A DNA stretch of 64,000 bases, taken from positions 5,427 through 69,426 of the forward strand of contig JACKBR010000027.1 of NCBI GenBank assembly GCA_020634495.1, in the 5' to 3' direction. Every line of letters begins with the position of its first letter. Positions within the stretch are counted from its first letter, which is position 1. This stretch comes from Ardenticatenaceae bacterium. Lineage in GTDB: Bacteria > Chloroflexota > Anaerolineae > Promineifilales > Promineifilaceae. Both the position numbers and the translations under genes were made by a program. Of the stretch, positions 1-9,540 are shown piece by piece. Below the pieces are notes generated by a model that did not search any database, was not told the origin of the DNA, and saw nothing but the letters and a program-made list of their open reading frames with translations.

Positions 1-134
1 GTAATCGGCATACGAAAAATTCTCACAAATCACCGATTACTGCCTACCGATTACCGATTACCGCCTACTGATTACCGCCTACTGATTACCGATTACTGAT
101 TACTGCCTACTGATTACCGATTACTGCTCACCGT
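1..134. repeat. Short-unit repeat tract (ACTGATTACCG type)
   Basis: The first 130 bases consist almost entirely of variants of a 10-14 base unit resembling CCTACTGATTACCG. The same words recur in hairpins at 23722-23774 and 33983-34019. The tract lies just downstream of the stop of the leftward crotonase gene and extends to the window edge, so its full size is unknown. It probably belongs to an intergenic repeat family of this genome. Confidence 0.7.
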
Positions 135-920
135 TCACTCTCCCCTAAACGCCGCCTCACGCTTCTCCAAAAAAGCCATTACACCTTCTTTATTGTCGTG
201 GCTGCGCCCGGCAATCTCTTGCAAATGGGCTTCGTATTCCAGTGCGCCAAACAGATCGCTTTGCCACGCCTGGTTCATGGCCCGTTTGGTAAGTCCATAA
301 GCCAGAGTGGGGCCGGTAGCCAAAGGCCCTGCCCAGGCAGCAACCGTTTCCATTAGCTGCGCTGCGGGCACAACCCGGTTTACCATGCCCCAGGCCAAGG
401 CCGTTTCTGCTGGAATTTTGTCGGCGGTGACGGCCATCTCGTAGGCACGGGCCTGGCCAATGAGCCGGGGCAGCAGCCAGTTAGTGCCGCTGTCTGGCAC
501 CAGGCCCACTTTGCTAAAGGCCAGCATAAAACTGGCGCTATCGGCAGCAATGCGCAGGTCGGTGGCCAGGGCAACGCCGCAGCCCGCTCCCGCAGCAATG
601 CCGTTGATGGCTCCGATGATCGGTTTTTCTAGCCGCACCATTTGTTTAATGAGCCGGTGGTACCCCTGGCGCAGGTGCTCGCCGATGGAAAAGCTGTCAC
701 CTCGTTCTAATACGTCGGCCAAATCCTGACCGCTAGAAAAGGCACGGCCGTTTCCCGTTAGCACCACGCAGCGAATTTCTTTCTCACGACCAGCCTGCTT
801 AAAAGCCGCTGTCGTCTCGTTGATCATCTGATCGTTAAAAGCATTCAGCTTTTCTGGCCGGTTTAAGGTGATGGTGGCTACCCCATCTTGAACCTTATAA
901 AGAATTGTCTCGTACCCCAT
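135..920 (-). CDS. Enoyl-CoA hydratase/isomerase family protein (PaaG-like)
   Basis: A 261-aa crotonase-fold protein, the normal length for the family. Residues 62-67 (SSGQDL) and 107-119 (GIAAGAGCGVALA) form the two oxyanion-hole segments that stabilise the CoA-thioester enolate. The segment at 138-150 (VGLVPDSG followed by a WLLPRL-like stretch) is characteristic of PaaG-type isomerases of phenylacetate degradation and related enoyl-CoA hydratases. The start is ATG at 920, preceded by AGGAG at about seven bases. The exact substrate cannot be read from the sequence. No other phenylacetate genes are nearby, so a general role in acyl-CoA beta-oxidation is equally possible. Confidence 0.88.
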   Translation of the reverse strand: MGYETILYKVQDGVATITLNRPEKLNAFNDQMINETTAAFKQAGREKEIRCVVLTGNGRAFSSGQDLADVLERGDSFSIGEHLRQGYHRLIKQMVRLEKPIIGAINGIAAGAGCGVALATDLRIAADSASFMLAFSKVGLVPDSGTNWLLPRLIGQARAYEMAVTADKIPAETALAWGMVNRVVPAAQLMETVAAWAGPLATGPTLAYGLTKRAMNQAWQSDLFGALEYEAHLQEIAGRSHDNKEGVMAFLEKREAAFRGE

Positions 921-945
921 GGAAACTCCTTTTATAAAAAGTAAA

Positions 946-1106
946 GGAGTAAAAAGTGAACAGTAAAAAGTGAAAGCAGCTTGTTATCTTTTCACTTTTT
1001 ACTTTTTACTTCTCACTACAAATTGAACCGCAAAATCGCTGTATGCTACCACCGCCCTGAGAAAAACAAAAACGCAGTCTGCAAAATGCGGCTGCGTTTG
1101 TTTTGT
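946..1106 (-). terminator. Hairpin and bidirectional terminator downstream of the 125-aa gene
   Basis: At 1070-1099 a stem of AAACGCAG pairing with CTGCGTTT is flanked on both sides by A/T runs. Read leftward, it ends in T5-G-T5, so it can terminate the gene that stops at 1137. A second AT-rich inverted repeat (GTAAAAAGTGAAA with TTTCACTTTTTAC) lies at about 963-1003, between this terminator and the crotonase start. Its words resemble other intergenic repeats in the window. Confidence 0.6.
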
Positions 1107-1136
1107 ATCAATCTTGTTTGAATTGTGGGCGCGTTT

Positions 1137-1514
1137 TTAGGGGAAGAACAGATCGTCGTCCTCATCGCCGTCGTCTAGCTCTTCTACCTCTTCAATGTCA
1201 TCCAGTGGCAGGGCAACCCAAAGCATGAGCGCCGGGCCTTCGTCTAGCTGTTCCAAGCGGATAGAGACGACATCCACCTGCTGGCGCATACGCATTTCAT
1301 CAGGAAAATCGAGCCGCACGGGACGGCCGTCTTTCCAGGCATTGCGGCAGCGCTCCATAATGTCTTCCCCATTGCCCGTGCGCAGATGGCATACCGCCAC
1401 CAGCCGATCCAGCGGCCCTTCCAGCACCGACTGTACCCAATCAACCGGTGTCGGCCGGAATTCAGGCGTTGGCCCTTCAATGATAGTAATTAATTCGGGT
1501 TCAATTGCAGTCAT
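1137..1514 (-). CDS. Hypothetical acidic protein, 125 aa
   Basis: No family was recognised. The protein is soluble, with no signal peptide or membrane segment, and ends in a strongly acidic tail (EEVEELDDGDEDDD before the final LFFP). The central part, with CHLRTGNGEDIMERCRNAW and a Leu/Val-rich end, looks like a small alpha/beta fold. The ATG at 1514 has only a weak ribosome-binding site. It stands alone between the K+ channel operon and the crotonase, with its own terminator downstream. Its coding statistics and clean flanks favour a real gene, but its function is unknown. Confidence 0.6.
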   Translation of the reverse strand: MTAIEPELITIIEGPTPEFRPTPVDWVQSVLEGPLDRLVAVCHLRTGNGEDIMERCRNAWKDGRPVRLDFPDEMRMRQQVDVVSIRLEQLDEGPALMLWVALPLDDIEEVEELDDGDEDDDLFFP

Positions 1515-1649
1515 AATGTATCCAAAAAAATAATTTGCGGTAAATTACCGCGAGTCGTTCCCAATAGTACAGATTCAAAGTGCGCTTGGCAACCACTTTT
1601 TATTAACATCCTCTTTGATTTTTAGGCAAATGCTGCCAAAATCCGCCAA

Positions 1650-2669
1650 TTATGAAAAATGAGTCGTGAGGCCCGTTAGTTTTTCCAGCTTGGCGAGCTG
1701 TTCGCGGGTGCCAACAACGATCAGCTCATCGCCAGCTTGCAAGCTGGTGTGGGCTTTGGGAATTGATGATCGATCTTCGCGTATCATGGCAATGATGGAA
1801 ACGCCTGTTTCCTGGCGGATGTTGGCTTCGCCTACGGTTCTGCCTACCAGCCGCGAATTTTCATCGACCACCAGTTCTTCCACCCACAGCTCAATGCCAC
1901 CATCCAGAGTCACCACGTCAAAAAAGTCGGTTACGTGCGGCCGTATCACAATATTGGCCATATGCTGCCCGCCAATGCGGTAAGGAGAAACAACGCGATT
2001 TGCCCCAGCGCGACGCATTTTGCGATCGTTTTCGGCATCCACAGAGCGCGTAACAATGTACAAATTGGCGTTTAGCGCTCTGGCAGAAAGCACAATAAAT
2101 AAATTGCGGGAATCATCGCCGGTGCAAACCAGCATTCCCCAGGCCCGGTCAATGCCCGCCTGCTGTAACGCCTCGTCTTTGGTGGCATCGCCTATGAGGT
2201 AGGTCATGTTTTGCGCTTGCAGCTCTTCTGCTTTTTCGGCATCTTTTTCCAGCACAATGACCAGACGCTTGCTGTTTTGCAGGGAGGCAACGGCGCTTTG
2301 GCCCACACGGCCGTATCCACACACAATGACATGGTTTTCCAGGCTGTCAATCGTTTGCTTCATGCGTCGTTCTCTCCAGGTGTCGCCAAGATTGGCGGTA
2401 AGTAAATATTCCAGGCCATAGGCAATAAAGGCAACCCCAGCCACTAAAAGGGCAACGGTGAAGATACGGCCGTTTGTCGTTAAAGTCTGCACTTCGCCAA
2501 AGCCCACGGTGGTCAGGGTGATGGCCGTCATATAAAAGGCATCAATCGCATTCCAGCCCTCAATGAGCATGTAGCCCACCGTGCCAAAAGCAAACAGCAA
2601 AAAGGGAATAACTATCAGGGCAATAACACGTCGGTTCATCCTGGCGAGATTAGCAAACAAAGCAGCCAT
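1650..2669 (-). CDS. K+ channel with cytoplasmic RCK (TrkA-N/TrkA-C) domains
   Basis: A 339-aa two-transmembrane potassium channel subunit. Hydrophobic helices at about 15-36 and 70-91 flank a pore loop with the selectivity filter TTVGFGE (53-59). A Rossmann-type RCK/TrkA-N domain begins at about 111, with the nucleotide-binding glycine motif GYGRVG at 117-122. A TrkA-C domain occupies about 255-335. The organisation matches MthK/YugO-type ligand-gated K+ channels, which assemble as tetramers in the inner membrane. The start overlaps the end of the upstream double-NUDIX gene by 20 bases, so the two are probably co-transcribed and translationally coupled. Confidence 0.93.
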   Translation of the reverse strand: MAALFANLARMNRRVIALIVIPFLLFAFGTVGYMLIEGWNAIDAFYMTAITLTTVGFGEVQTLTTNGRIFTVALLVAGVAFIAYGLEYLLTANLGDTWRERRMKQTIDSLENHVIVCGYGRVGQSAVASLQNSKRLVIVLEKDAEKAEELQAQNMTYLIGDATKDEALQQAGIDRAWGMLVCTGDDSRNLFIVLSARALNANLYIVTRSVDAENDRKMRRAGANRVVSPYRIGGQHMANIVIRPHVTDFFDVVTLDGGIELWVEELVVDENSRLVGRTVGEANIRQETGVSIIAMIREDRSSIPKAHTSLQAGDELIVVGTREQLAKLEKLTGLTTHFS

Positions 2670-3609
2670 CGTCGAGATGTTGGATGATTTTGCTTATAAA
2701 CGGCCGTCTGCCAGAATCAATCTTCGCTAAAAATGCCTGGGGCAGCTGCCATTGCAGCGCGGTCACCTCTGCTTTTTCCCTGAGCAGGGTGCCGCCAACC
2801 ACCCGCGCCCGAAAAACCACACCCACATCCTGAACCTGATCCCCGTTGGCGTGGACGTACTTAAACGCTGGACCACTGTAGACCCCCACAATTCTTTCCA
2901 GCTCAATTTGCAAACCTGTCTCTTCAAATGTTTCACGCACGGCCGTATTGGCCACATTTTCACCCAGATCACAATATCCGGCAGGCAGCGCCCACGCCTG
3001 GTTGTCTTGCCGCTGAATGGTTAGCAAACGGCCGTCTGCGCCAATCACGGCCACCATTGCCCCCACGGCAATCAAAGGAGCCTGGCCGATGAACGGCCGT
3101 ACCGTTCTAATCTGGTCAATGGGCTGGGCTGCTGCAAACGGCCGCTGAAAAACTGGCCCCGTTCCAGCCAACGTGTGCCGCACCATATCGGCATACCACA
3201 AAGGCAAATCCAGCTGAGCCACCGCCTCAGGAGCAAAAAATGCCTGTTCGGTTGTCTCCTGGCCGTCGGGCTGCATGGTTCCGCCGTTCACCTGCCCGGT
3301 CAGGCAAACGGTGAACTGCTGCACCTGGTCACCGTTGGGGTACGTCACGTCGTATCGGGGATCGGTGTAAATGCCCACTAAATGCAGCGGCCCGGCCGTC
3401 AGGCCCGTTTCTTCCAACAGCTCCCGGCGGGTGCAGCTTTCCACGTCTTCATCCAGCTCCATCACCCCGCCAGGCAATCCCCAAAAGCTAAAATCGGTGC
3501 GACGCTGAAGCAGGATACGGCCGTTTTCATCCCGCAAAACAACCGTGCCAAACACCAAAAAAACCTTACGCCGCCCCACCTTCTCCCGCAGCCATTCAAT
3601 GTAAGCCAT
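2650..3609 (-). CDS. Double NUDIX hydrolase
   Basis: A 319-aa protein with two complete NUDIX domains in tandem. The first Nudix box is at 48-70 (GVMELDEDVES then RELLEETG) and the second at 211-233 (GYCDLGENVAN then RETFEETG). Both keep the REXXEEXG metal-binding core, so both halves should be able to hydrolyse a nucleoside-diphosphate-linked substrate. Bacterial NUDIX proteins are usually about 150 aa, so this is a duplication-fusion. It overlaps the downstream K+ channel gene. RCK domains bind nucleotides, so a link to nucleotide or ADP-ribose levels is conceivable, but that is inference. The ATG at 3609 has a weak GGAGG-like site upstream. Confidence 0.9.
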   Translation of the reverse strand: MAYIEWLREKVGRRKVFLVFGTVVLRDENGRILLQRRTDFSFWGLPGGVMELDEDVESCTRRELLEETGLTAGPLHLVGIYTDPRYDVTYPNGDQVQQFTVCLTGQVNGGTMQPDGQETTEQAFFAPEAVAQLDLPLWYADMVRHTLAGTGPVFQRPFAAAQPIDQIRTVRPFIGQAPLIAVGAMVAVIGADGRLLTIQRQDNQAWALPAGYCDLGENVANTAVRETFEETGLQIELERIVGVYSGPAFKYVHANGDQVQDVGVVFRARVVGGTLLREKAEVTALQWQLPQAFLAKIDSGRRPFISKIIQHLDDGCFVC

Positions 3610-3727
3610 CTTGCCTCCAACATCACAAATTTAGCCCCGTTTTTACCAGAGAAAACAGACTCACCCAAAAGTCCTATTTTTCACGTCACCTTAACCCGTC
3701 CCCTCTGGTAAATCCTTTAACATACCA

Positions 3728-5992
3728 TTGATGAAGTATCCAAATTTACGCTCACGGTTCGCTGCCGCCAGTACCAAGGTCGGAATGAGCATTGGTACTA
3801 AAATTATATTGCCGTACTTTTTGCTGACGCTGGTCGTGGCCAGCGTTGGCGCTTTTGTGGTCACCAATCTTGTCGCCAGCTCGCTAGAAGAAAGAATTAC
3901 CAATCAGCTATTAGACGCAGGCCAGATTGTTGCCGAGGGAATGGTACGCCACGAGAATCAACGGCTGCAAACCTTGCGCACCATCGTGGGAACGGCTGGC
4001 ATTCCAGAAGCCGTTGCCGCAGCTGACCCCACCTCTTTAGGCGAACTCGCCCCCCAAATTATCATCAACAGCAGCACAGACGCCGTTTTGCTTTTAGACA
4101 TGAACGGCATTGAGGTATATGGCTGGCAGCGCGTCAGCTCATCCAGCGACACCCAGGGCATCACGCGCAGCGGGGCCGATTTTTCTGATGTGGAAGCCGT
4201 GCAAAAAGCGCTGCGCAATGAAGAAGACGCCACCGGCAACCGGCACGTCTTTATCACTGAAACCGACAATGGGCTGATGCTTTTTACCGTCACGTCCATG
4301 TTTTACCAGGGAGAACAGGTTGGCGCAGCGATGGTTGGCACCTACAGCCGCCGCATGATGCTGGAACTGACGCTAAACGCTGTTGCCCGTGTAACCCTGT
4401 ACGACACGGAAGGCAACGTGCTCGATACATCGTTAGGTGGCGGTGAAATTGGCATCAACGCCCTGTACCAGGACGATCCAGAAAAGTTTAGCGATGTGAT
4501 TACCCAACTGGCAGAAACGCCAACGCAATACGAGCTGGTGGCCAGCACAGCCAGCAGCCGGGTGCCGCTGCGCCGTCTGGCGGTTTTGGATCAGGTTTAT
4601 GTGTTGGCTTATGGGGATTGGCGGCTGCGGGGGCAGTCGTTTGGCATGTACAGCGTGGCGCTGCCCAGCAACTTTATTGTGAGCACGATTGCCGTGAGCC
4701 GCCAGCAGTTTACGGCCATTTTTACTCTGGCGATGGTGGCGGTGTTCATTGGTGGTTTTCTCATTGCCCGGCGCATAACCAATCCCATTTACCATTTGGT
4801 GGATACGGCCGTTGCCGTAACCAAAGGCGACCTCAACCGGCGTTCTAACCTGCAAGGCAACGATGAAATTGGCCTGCTCTCCCGCTCATTCGACCGAATG
4901 ACGGCCGCTTTAGCCGAGCAAAACCAAACCCTGGACGAACAGCGCAGCCAGCTCAAGGCCATTCTAGACAGTATTGTGGATGGCATCATTGTGCTAGACA
5001 CCTACGACAACATCGTAAGCGTGAACCCGGCCGCAGAAAAATTGCTGGCCGATTTGGCCCAAGACTTCTTTTCTGGCCCGGTGCGGGAGCTTAACCCCAC
5101 GGCAAACGGACAGCTAGGCAGCGAAATTGGCCAAATGGCCGACCTGCTCACGTCGCCAGACAGCAACCTGCGCCCCCGGCGATACCAGTTGGGCAACCGC
5201 GTTCTCAGCGCCATCTCTGCGCCAGTTATCGACAAAAACGACCGGCCAATTGGCAATGTCATTGTCATGCGCGACATCACGCGAGAGGTGGAGGCCGACA
5301 ACCTGAAATCTGCCTTTATCACCTCCATTTCGCATGAGCTGCGCACGCCGCTAACGGTGATAAAAGCGTACACAAATTTGATGCAAACGAAGGTAAACGG
5401 GCATATGGATGAGCATCAAAAGCAGTTCATCCATTACATCAACAAGGGCAGCGCCGAGTTGGAGCATCATATTGACCAGCTTATAAAAATTTCTGAAATT
5501 GAGGCTGGCACTATCTCTATGAACATGAAGCCCGTGAATATGCAAAGTCTGGTGGATGGCGCGATTACCCGCTGGCGTGACCGGTTTGAGCAAAAGGAAA
5601 TTGCTCTGGATACGGCCGTGCCAGAATCTCCCTTGTGGGTACAGGCAGATGCAGAGCATTTGAGCCGGGCAATTGAAAATTTGCTGAGCAATGCGCTGAC
5701 CTACACACCGGAAGGTGGGCATGTGGAATTGTGCCTCCGCGAACAAAATGGCGCGATGCGTTTAGACCTTTTAGACAATGGCATCGGCATTGCTGTGGCC
5801 GACCACCCACATCTTTTCAATCGGTTTTTCCGGGCCAACAACAATGTGAATTTTGCAGCGCGTGGTGTTGGGTTGGGGCTGTACATTACCCGAACGGTGG
5901 TGGAACTGCATGGTGGTCAGGTGAGTGTTGACAGTGAATTAGGGGTTGGCAGCACATTTTCTATTGAGCTGCCGCTGACGGAGCCTGTGTAG
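3728..5992 (+). CDS. Membrane sensor histidine kinase (dCACHE-HAMP-PAS-HisKA-HATPase)
   Basis: A 754-aa two-component sensor. One membrane helix at about 26-48 and another at about 327-347 bracket a 280-residue extracytoplasmic sensor that resembles a double-CACHE fold. A HAMP domain, a PAS domain (about 410-530), the phosphoacceptor box SHELRTP near 535 and a HATPase domain follow. The HATPase domain has NLLSNALTYTP (N box), DNGIGIA (G1) and GVGLGLYI (G2). The reading frame opens with TTG at 3728 immediately followed by ATG at 3731, and the latter is the likelier start. No response regulator is adjacent. The next gene begins four bases after the stop. Confidence 0.92.
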   Translation: MMKYPNLRSRFAAASTKVGMSIGTKIILPYFLLTLVVASVGAFVVTNLVASSLEERITNQLLDAGQIVAEGMVRHENQRLQTLRTIVGTAGIPEAVAAADPTSLGELAPQIIINSSTDAVLLLDMNGIEVYGWQRVSSSSDTQGITRSGADFSDVEAVQKALRNEEDATGNRHVFITETDNGLMLFTVTSMFYQGEQVGAAMVGTYSRRMMLELTLNAVARVTLYDTEGNVLDTSLGGGEIGINALYQDDPEKFSDVITQLAETPTQYELVASTASSRVPLRRLAVLDQVYVLAYGDWRLRGQSFGMYSVALPSNFIVSTIAVSRQQFTAIFTLAMVAVFIGGFLIARRITNPIYHLVDTAVAVTKGDLNRRSNLQGNDEIGLLSRSFDRMTAALAEQNQTLDEQRSQLKAILDSIVDGIIVLDTYDNIVSVNPAAEKLLADLAQDFFSGPVRELNPTANGQLGSEIGQMADLLTSPDSNLRPRRYQLGNRVLSAISAPVIDKNDRPIGNVIVMRDITREVEADNLKSAFITSISHELRTPLTVIKAYTNLMQTKVNGHMDEHQKQFIHYINKGSAELEHHIDQLIKISEIEAGTISMNMKPVNMQSLVDGAITRWRDRFEQKEIALDTAVPESPLWVQADAEHLSRAIENLLSNALTYTPEGGHVELCLREQNGAMRLDLLDNGIGIAVADHPHLFNRFFRANNNVNFAARGVGLGLYITRTVVELHGGQVSVDSELGVGSTFSIELPLTEPV

Positions 5993-5996
5993 TCTG

Positions 5997-6791
5997 ATGC
6001 GTGTCTCGCCAATGATTCCGCCGACGGACATTTTGGCCCCGTCGGAAACAGAAACTGTCCAACCTTCACGGCGAAATATGTATGCGGTGTTGTTGTTGGC
6101 TTTGCTCATTAATTTTGCCTGTATTTTTTCGTCGATGTGGCTGGGGCTTACGCTACGGCCGTTACACTCTTTAGAAACCAGCATTTTGGCCCAGTCTACG
6201 GCCGATTATGGGGATAATTACGATTTTGAATTTGCGCCATTGGACCCAACCGTGGCGGCAGCTTCTGAAACAGATTTAGTACAGCTGCGCGGCACCGGAA
6301 CGGCCGTTGCGCAAACGCCGGTAAGCATCATCCCCTTCCCCTTAACCGGCACGCCCACCAACACGCCATCACCCACAAAGGCAACAATCACGCCAACGAA
6401 AACGCCAACGCCAACCAAAACAAATACGGCCGTACCCCCCACTGCCAGCCAAACAGCAACAAACACACCCTTACCAATCAGCACGCCGACAAATACGGCC
6501 GTGCCCACCATCGCGCCCACAGTTCAGCCCGGCAATACTCCCACGCAACAGCCTCAACCAACGTCAACCAACACACCTTTGCCTTCCAGCACCCCCTTCC
6601 CCAGCAACACGCCAACCAACACGCCCGTGCCCAGCAACACGCCAACCGCAACGCCGCTGCCAACAAATACGCCAACAACATCGGTAACCACAACGCCGCT
6701 GCCCAGCCCAACACCGCCGCCGTCTGCCACAGCAACCTTCTGGCCAACGCCCCTGCCCACATTTACCCCCTCACCTGAACCTGGCCCCTAA
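5997..6791 (+). CDS. Single-pass membrane protein with Thr/Pro-rich (TPTNTP) tail
   Basis: A 264-aa protein with an N-terminal cytoplasmic stretch, one hydrophobic helix at about 28-50 and a short extracytoplasmic part. A tail of about 165 residues follows, built almost entirely of TPTNTP/NTPLP-type repeats. Such linkers are frequent in secreted and surface proteins of Chloroflexota and are thought to span the cell envelope or carry O-linked sugars. No globular domain follows the tail, which is odd: usually it connects two domains. It starts four bases after the sensor kinase stop and is probably co-transcribed with it, so it may be an accessory subunit. Confidence 0.8.
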   Translation: MRVSPMIPPTDILAPSETETVQPSRRNMYAVLLLALLINFACIFSSMWLGLTLRPLHSLETSILAQSTADYGDNYDFEFAPLDPTVAAASETDLVQLRGTGTAVAQTPVSIIPFPLTGTPTNTPSPTKATITPTKTPTPTKTNTAVPPTASQTATNTPLPISTPTNTAVPTIAPTVQPGNTPTQQPQPTSTNTPLPSSTPFPSNTPTNTPVPSNTPTATPLPTNTPTTSVTTTPLPSPTPPPSATATFWPTPLPTFTPSPEPGP

Positions 6792-6852
6792 AAAAAAGCC
6801 CGGTAATGTGCCAAATAGCGCATCTATTCACACATTACCGAACTTTTTTAGA
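6790..6852. terminator. Bidirectional intrinsic terminator
   Basis: A perfect 10-bp stem (CGGTAATGTG at 6801-6810, CACATTACCG at 6831-6840) is preceded by a run of A and followed by a run of T. It lies between convergent genes (the Thr/Pro protein and the permease-UspA gene), so it can terminate both. Confidence 0.85.
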
Positions 6853-6889
6853 ATCAATTTAATCGGTGCGGCCCAGGTGGGATCGCGGC

Positions 6890-9196
6890 CTAGCTTTTGA
6901 CTTTGTTTGATTGATGAATGGGCGGCAAAACGGTCTCGCGCAGGACAGATTTTAGAATCGTGCTGCGCCGTTTTACGAGGATGACGGGACAATGCGCTTG
7001 TTCAGCCACCTGCTGCGAAACATTGCCCAACAACAGGTTACGGAAGAGCGCTTCTTGCGTCGCCCCAATGACAATCATATCGGCCTTGCTGCTGGCTTGT
7101 AGAATGCCCGCAACGGCCGTTTCTGCCTTCACAATTTGCTGGGTTAGCTGATCGTAAACCACGCCTGTAGATGCCCGGCGGAAGGTGTTATGAGCACGTG
7201 CCTCCACATCTACCTGAGCCAGACCATTTACCGCTACGTGGATCATCACCACCTCAGCCGGTTCTGGCAAATTCCGCGCCAGGCTAACGGCCGTACAAAC
7301 CGCCAGGTATGAATTGGGGCCACCCGCTACCGGCACAATAATCTTACGAATCTTGTCATAGGGTCGGGAACGCACAATGGCCACATCCGCCGGTGGATTA
7401 GCCACAATGCGGTCAATGACCGAGCCAAACAAACTGTTGTTGGTGCCAGAGGTTCCCGGCCAACCAAACAAAATCAAATCGCTGGCATTTTCTGACGCTG
7501 TTTTAAGCAGCGCCTGGGCCACGTTTCGCCCCAGCCGAATCATGGTGTGTACCGGCACATCATGCTCACGCGCTTGCTCAATCACTTTCTCCAGCGGGCC
7601 ACGTCCTTCCTTTAGGAACAAACGGCCGTCTGACAAACTCAGCGAAGGTGGTACCTTAATTACATGCAGCGCCAGCACCTCGCCATGTTGCTCCTTGGCC
7701 AACAAGCTGCCCAAACGACCCAGCTCCTCCGCGTGCTGCGCATCAGCCACGGGCACCAGAACGGAATAATCAACCGAAACCAATGCCTCTTTGAGCAAAA
7801 TTTCATTCGGCCGTTCCAGCTCCTCTCGTCCCCGGAAATACCCCATGTACAGCAGCATCCCCCCAGCAATCCACACCACCGTCAAAATACCCACACGGCC
7901 CGTTTCCACAGCCAAAAACCCAGCCAACGCAATATTCGTCACAATACCAATCACCGCAGGCCAGGGGAAAAACGGCACAAAATACCCCCGATCCAAATCA
8001 GGACGCCGTCGCCGCAAAGTCATCAAGGCAATGTTCACCTGAGCAAACATAAACAAAAACATCACGTCCGCTGCCTTGGCCACTTCATCAATGGGCAGCG
8101 ACACCGCCATGATAATAATTAAAACGGCCGAAATAAAAACCGCGTTGTAAGGTGTGTGCATCTTGGGATGAATGCGCCCAAAAAGCGCAGGCAAATTATT
8201 GTCGCGCCCCATCGCAAAAGACACTCTAGAAGAAGAATAAATCGTTGCGTTCAAAGCCGACATCGTAGAGGCCAACCCACTAATCAAAATGAGAATGCCA
8301 CCCCACCGACCCATAAACTGCTCCGCCGCCCGCACAATGGCCACTTCCTTGGCCTCCGCCAAATAATCCCAAACCGCAATATCGCCAGCGCTTGTTGGAA
8401 CAGTCACCGCCCCAATAGCCACAAACGCCACCAAAGCATAAATAACGACCACAATACCTATCGAAATAAAAATGGCTCTTGGAATGTTGCGCTTGGGATT
8501 TTTCACCTCTTCACCGCTCTGAGCAATAATTTCATATCCCTCAAAAGCAATAAACGTTAACCCCATGGCCACAAACACCCCACCCAAACCATGAGGCAAA
8601 AAGTTATCCGTAAACACATTCAAATCTGGCTGCGCAATCACAGCCCGAATGCCAATCACAATAAAAATGCCCAAAATGATGACCTTGGCAATTGTTACCA
8701 CATTGCCCACCAACCCCGTTTCACTGGCACCCCGAAAGTTAATGTAGGCAAACAAGACAACAATGACCACCATAATCCCCAGCGTTAAAGGATGGGCAAT
8801 CTCATGAACGGCCGGATACCACAAAGAAATAATCTCCACCGCAAAACGGCCGAATCCCAAACCATACAAAGAACAAGCCACCGCATGAGCAAACCAACTC
8901 ATCCAGCCAGCCAAAAAGCCCTGCGTACCCCCAAGACCTTCCTTAACCCACAAATAACCGCCGCCAGCTTCAGGAAAACACGACCCCAGCTCAGCGTAAG
9001 AAAGCGCCGTAAACGTTGTGACAATCCCGTTCAACACAAACGCCAACACCAAAGCAGGGCCCGCTTCACCAGCGGCAATACCCGTCAACACAAAAATACC
9101 AGCGCCAATCATGGCCCCAACGCCAATCATGGTAATATCCAATAAGCCCAATGTCCGGCTTAAAGTAATTTCCTCATTCCCAATTTGAGTATGCAA
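6890..9196 (-). CDS. APC-superfamily amino acid permease fused to two UspA domains
   Basis: A 768-aa protein. The first 450 residues or so form an APC-type transporter with about 12 membrane helices. The N-terminal motif GVGAMIGAGIFVLTG is the helix-1 substrate-binding signature. Two universal-stress (UspA) domains follow, at about 475-610 and 617-745; the second ends with a GNVSQQV nucleotide-binding-type segment. I place the start at TTG 9196, which has GGGAGG five bases upstream. An upstream ATG at 9259 would add 21 residues but lacks a ribosome-binding site. Permease-UspA fusions are known, and the Usp part may sense ATP or AMP and gate transport. The substrate is unknown. Confidence 0.9.
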   Translation of the reverse strand: MHTQIGNEEITLSRTLGLLDITMIGVGAMIGAGIFVLTGIAAGEAGPALVLAFVLNGIVTTFTALSYAELGSCFPEAGGGYLWVKEGLGGTQGFLAGWMSWFAHAVACSLYGLGFGRFAVEIISLWYPAVHEIAHPLTLGIMVVIVVLFAYINFRGASETGLVGNVVTIAKVIILGIFIVIGIRAVIAQPDLNVFTDNFLPHGLGGVFVAMGLTFIAFEGYEIIAQSGEEVKNPKRNIPRAIFISIGIVVVIYALVAFVAIGAVTVPTSAGDIAVWDYLAEAKEVAIVRAAEQFMGRWGGILILISGLASTMSALNATIYSSSRVSFAMGRDNNLPALFGRIHPKMHTPYNAVFISAVLIIIMAVSLPIDEVAKAADVMFLFMFAQVNIALMTLRRRRPDLDRGYFVPFFPWPAVIGIVTNIALAGFLAVETGRVGILTVVWIAGGMLLYMGYFRGREELERPNEILLKEALVSVDYSVLVPVADAQHAEELGRLGSLLAKEQHGEVLALHVIKVPPSLSLSDGRLFLKEGRGPLEKVIEQAREHDVPVHTMIRLGRNVAQALLKTASENASDLILFGWPGTSGTNNSLFGSVIDRIVANPPADVAIVRSRPYDKIRKIIVPVAGGPNSYLAVCTAVSLARNLPEPAEVVMIHVAVNGLAQVDVEARAHNTFRRASTGVVYDQLTQQIVKAETAVAGILQASSKADMIVIGATQEALFRNLLLGNVSQQVAEQAHCPVILVKRRSTILKSVLRETVLPPIHQSNKVKS

Positions 9197-9540
9197 AATT
9201 TGCCTCCCTAAACGATGATATATCAACAAGAAAAGGTAGCTTAAGCAAGCCCGAAACATCCTAAAAACAGATCAGGCCTCGTGTTCAATTGCGTAAGTCC
9301 TTACCCAAAAAACTATTAGCTCTACCCGCGCCAGACGAACCTGCTTGGCGCACCTTCCACCATCAACTATAATCCCAATAATGCCTAATCATCAAATACA
9401 TTGGCACATTTCATTTATAAAAAGACTAGGCAGCATCCCTTGTTTGAGGCAAACCCATCCCCCACTATGCAATCCAAACAAGCAAGACGTGAGCCACCTA
9501 TGGGTAATCTACTTCAAGTAGATTTTTGGGAGAATAAAAG
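9197..9540. other. Divergent intergenic region between two APC transporters
   Basis: About 340 bases separate the leftward permease-UspA gene from the rightward APC-like gene. The region must contain both promoters but I see no clear -35/-10 pair. The only obvious structure is the palindrome at 9506-9524 next to the rightward ribosome-binding site. No motif ACGGCCGT occurs here. Confidence 0.5.
9506..9524 (+). promoter_or_regulatory. 19-bp perfect palindrome before the APC-like gene
   Basis: AATCTACTT-C-AAGTAGATT, with two 9-base arms around one central base, ends six bases before the GGGAG ribosome-binding site of the gene starting at 9541. Its position and symmetry suit a repressor operator or an mRNA hairpin that controls initiation. 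No regulator gene is adjacent, so the cognate factor is unknown. Confidence 0.5.

Noticed and set aside
6218..6762. Long minus-strand reading frames opposite the Thr/Pro-rich gene
   Set aside because: They are the Val/Gly-rich mirror of the ACN/CCN codon repeats and have no independent coding signs.
9197..9259. 21-residue N-terminal extension of the permease-UspA protein
   Set aside because: ATG 9259 lacks a Shine-Dalgarno, whereas TTG 9196 has GGGAGG at ideal distance.
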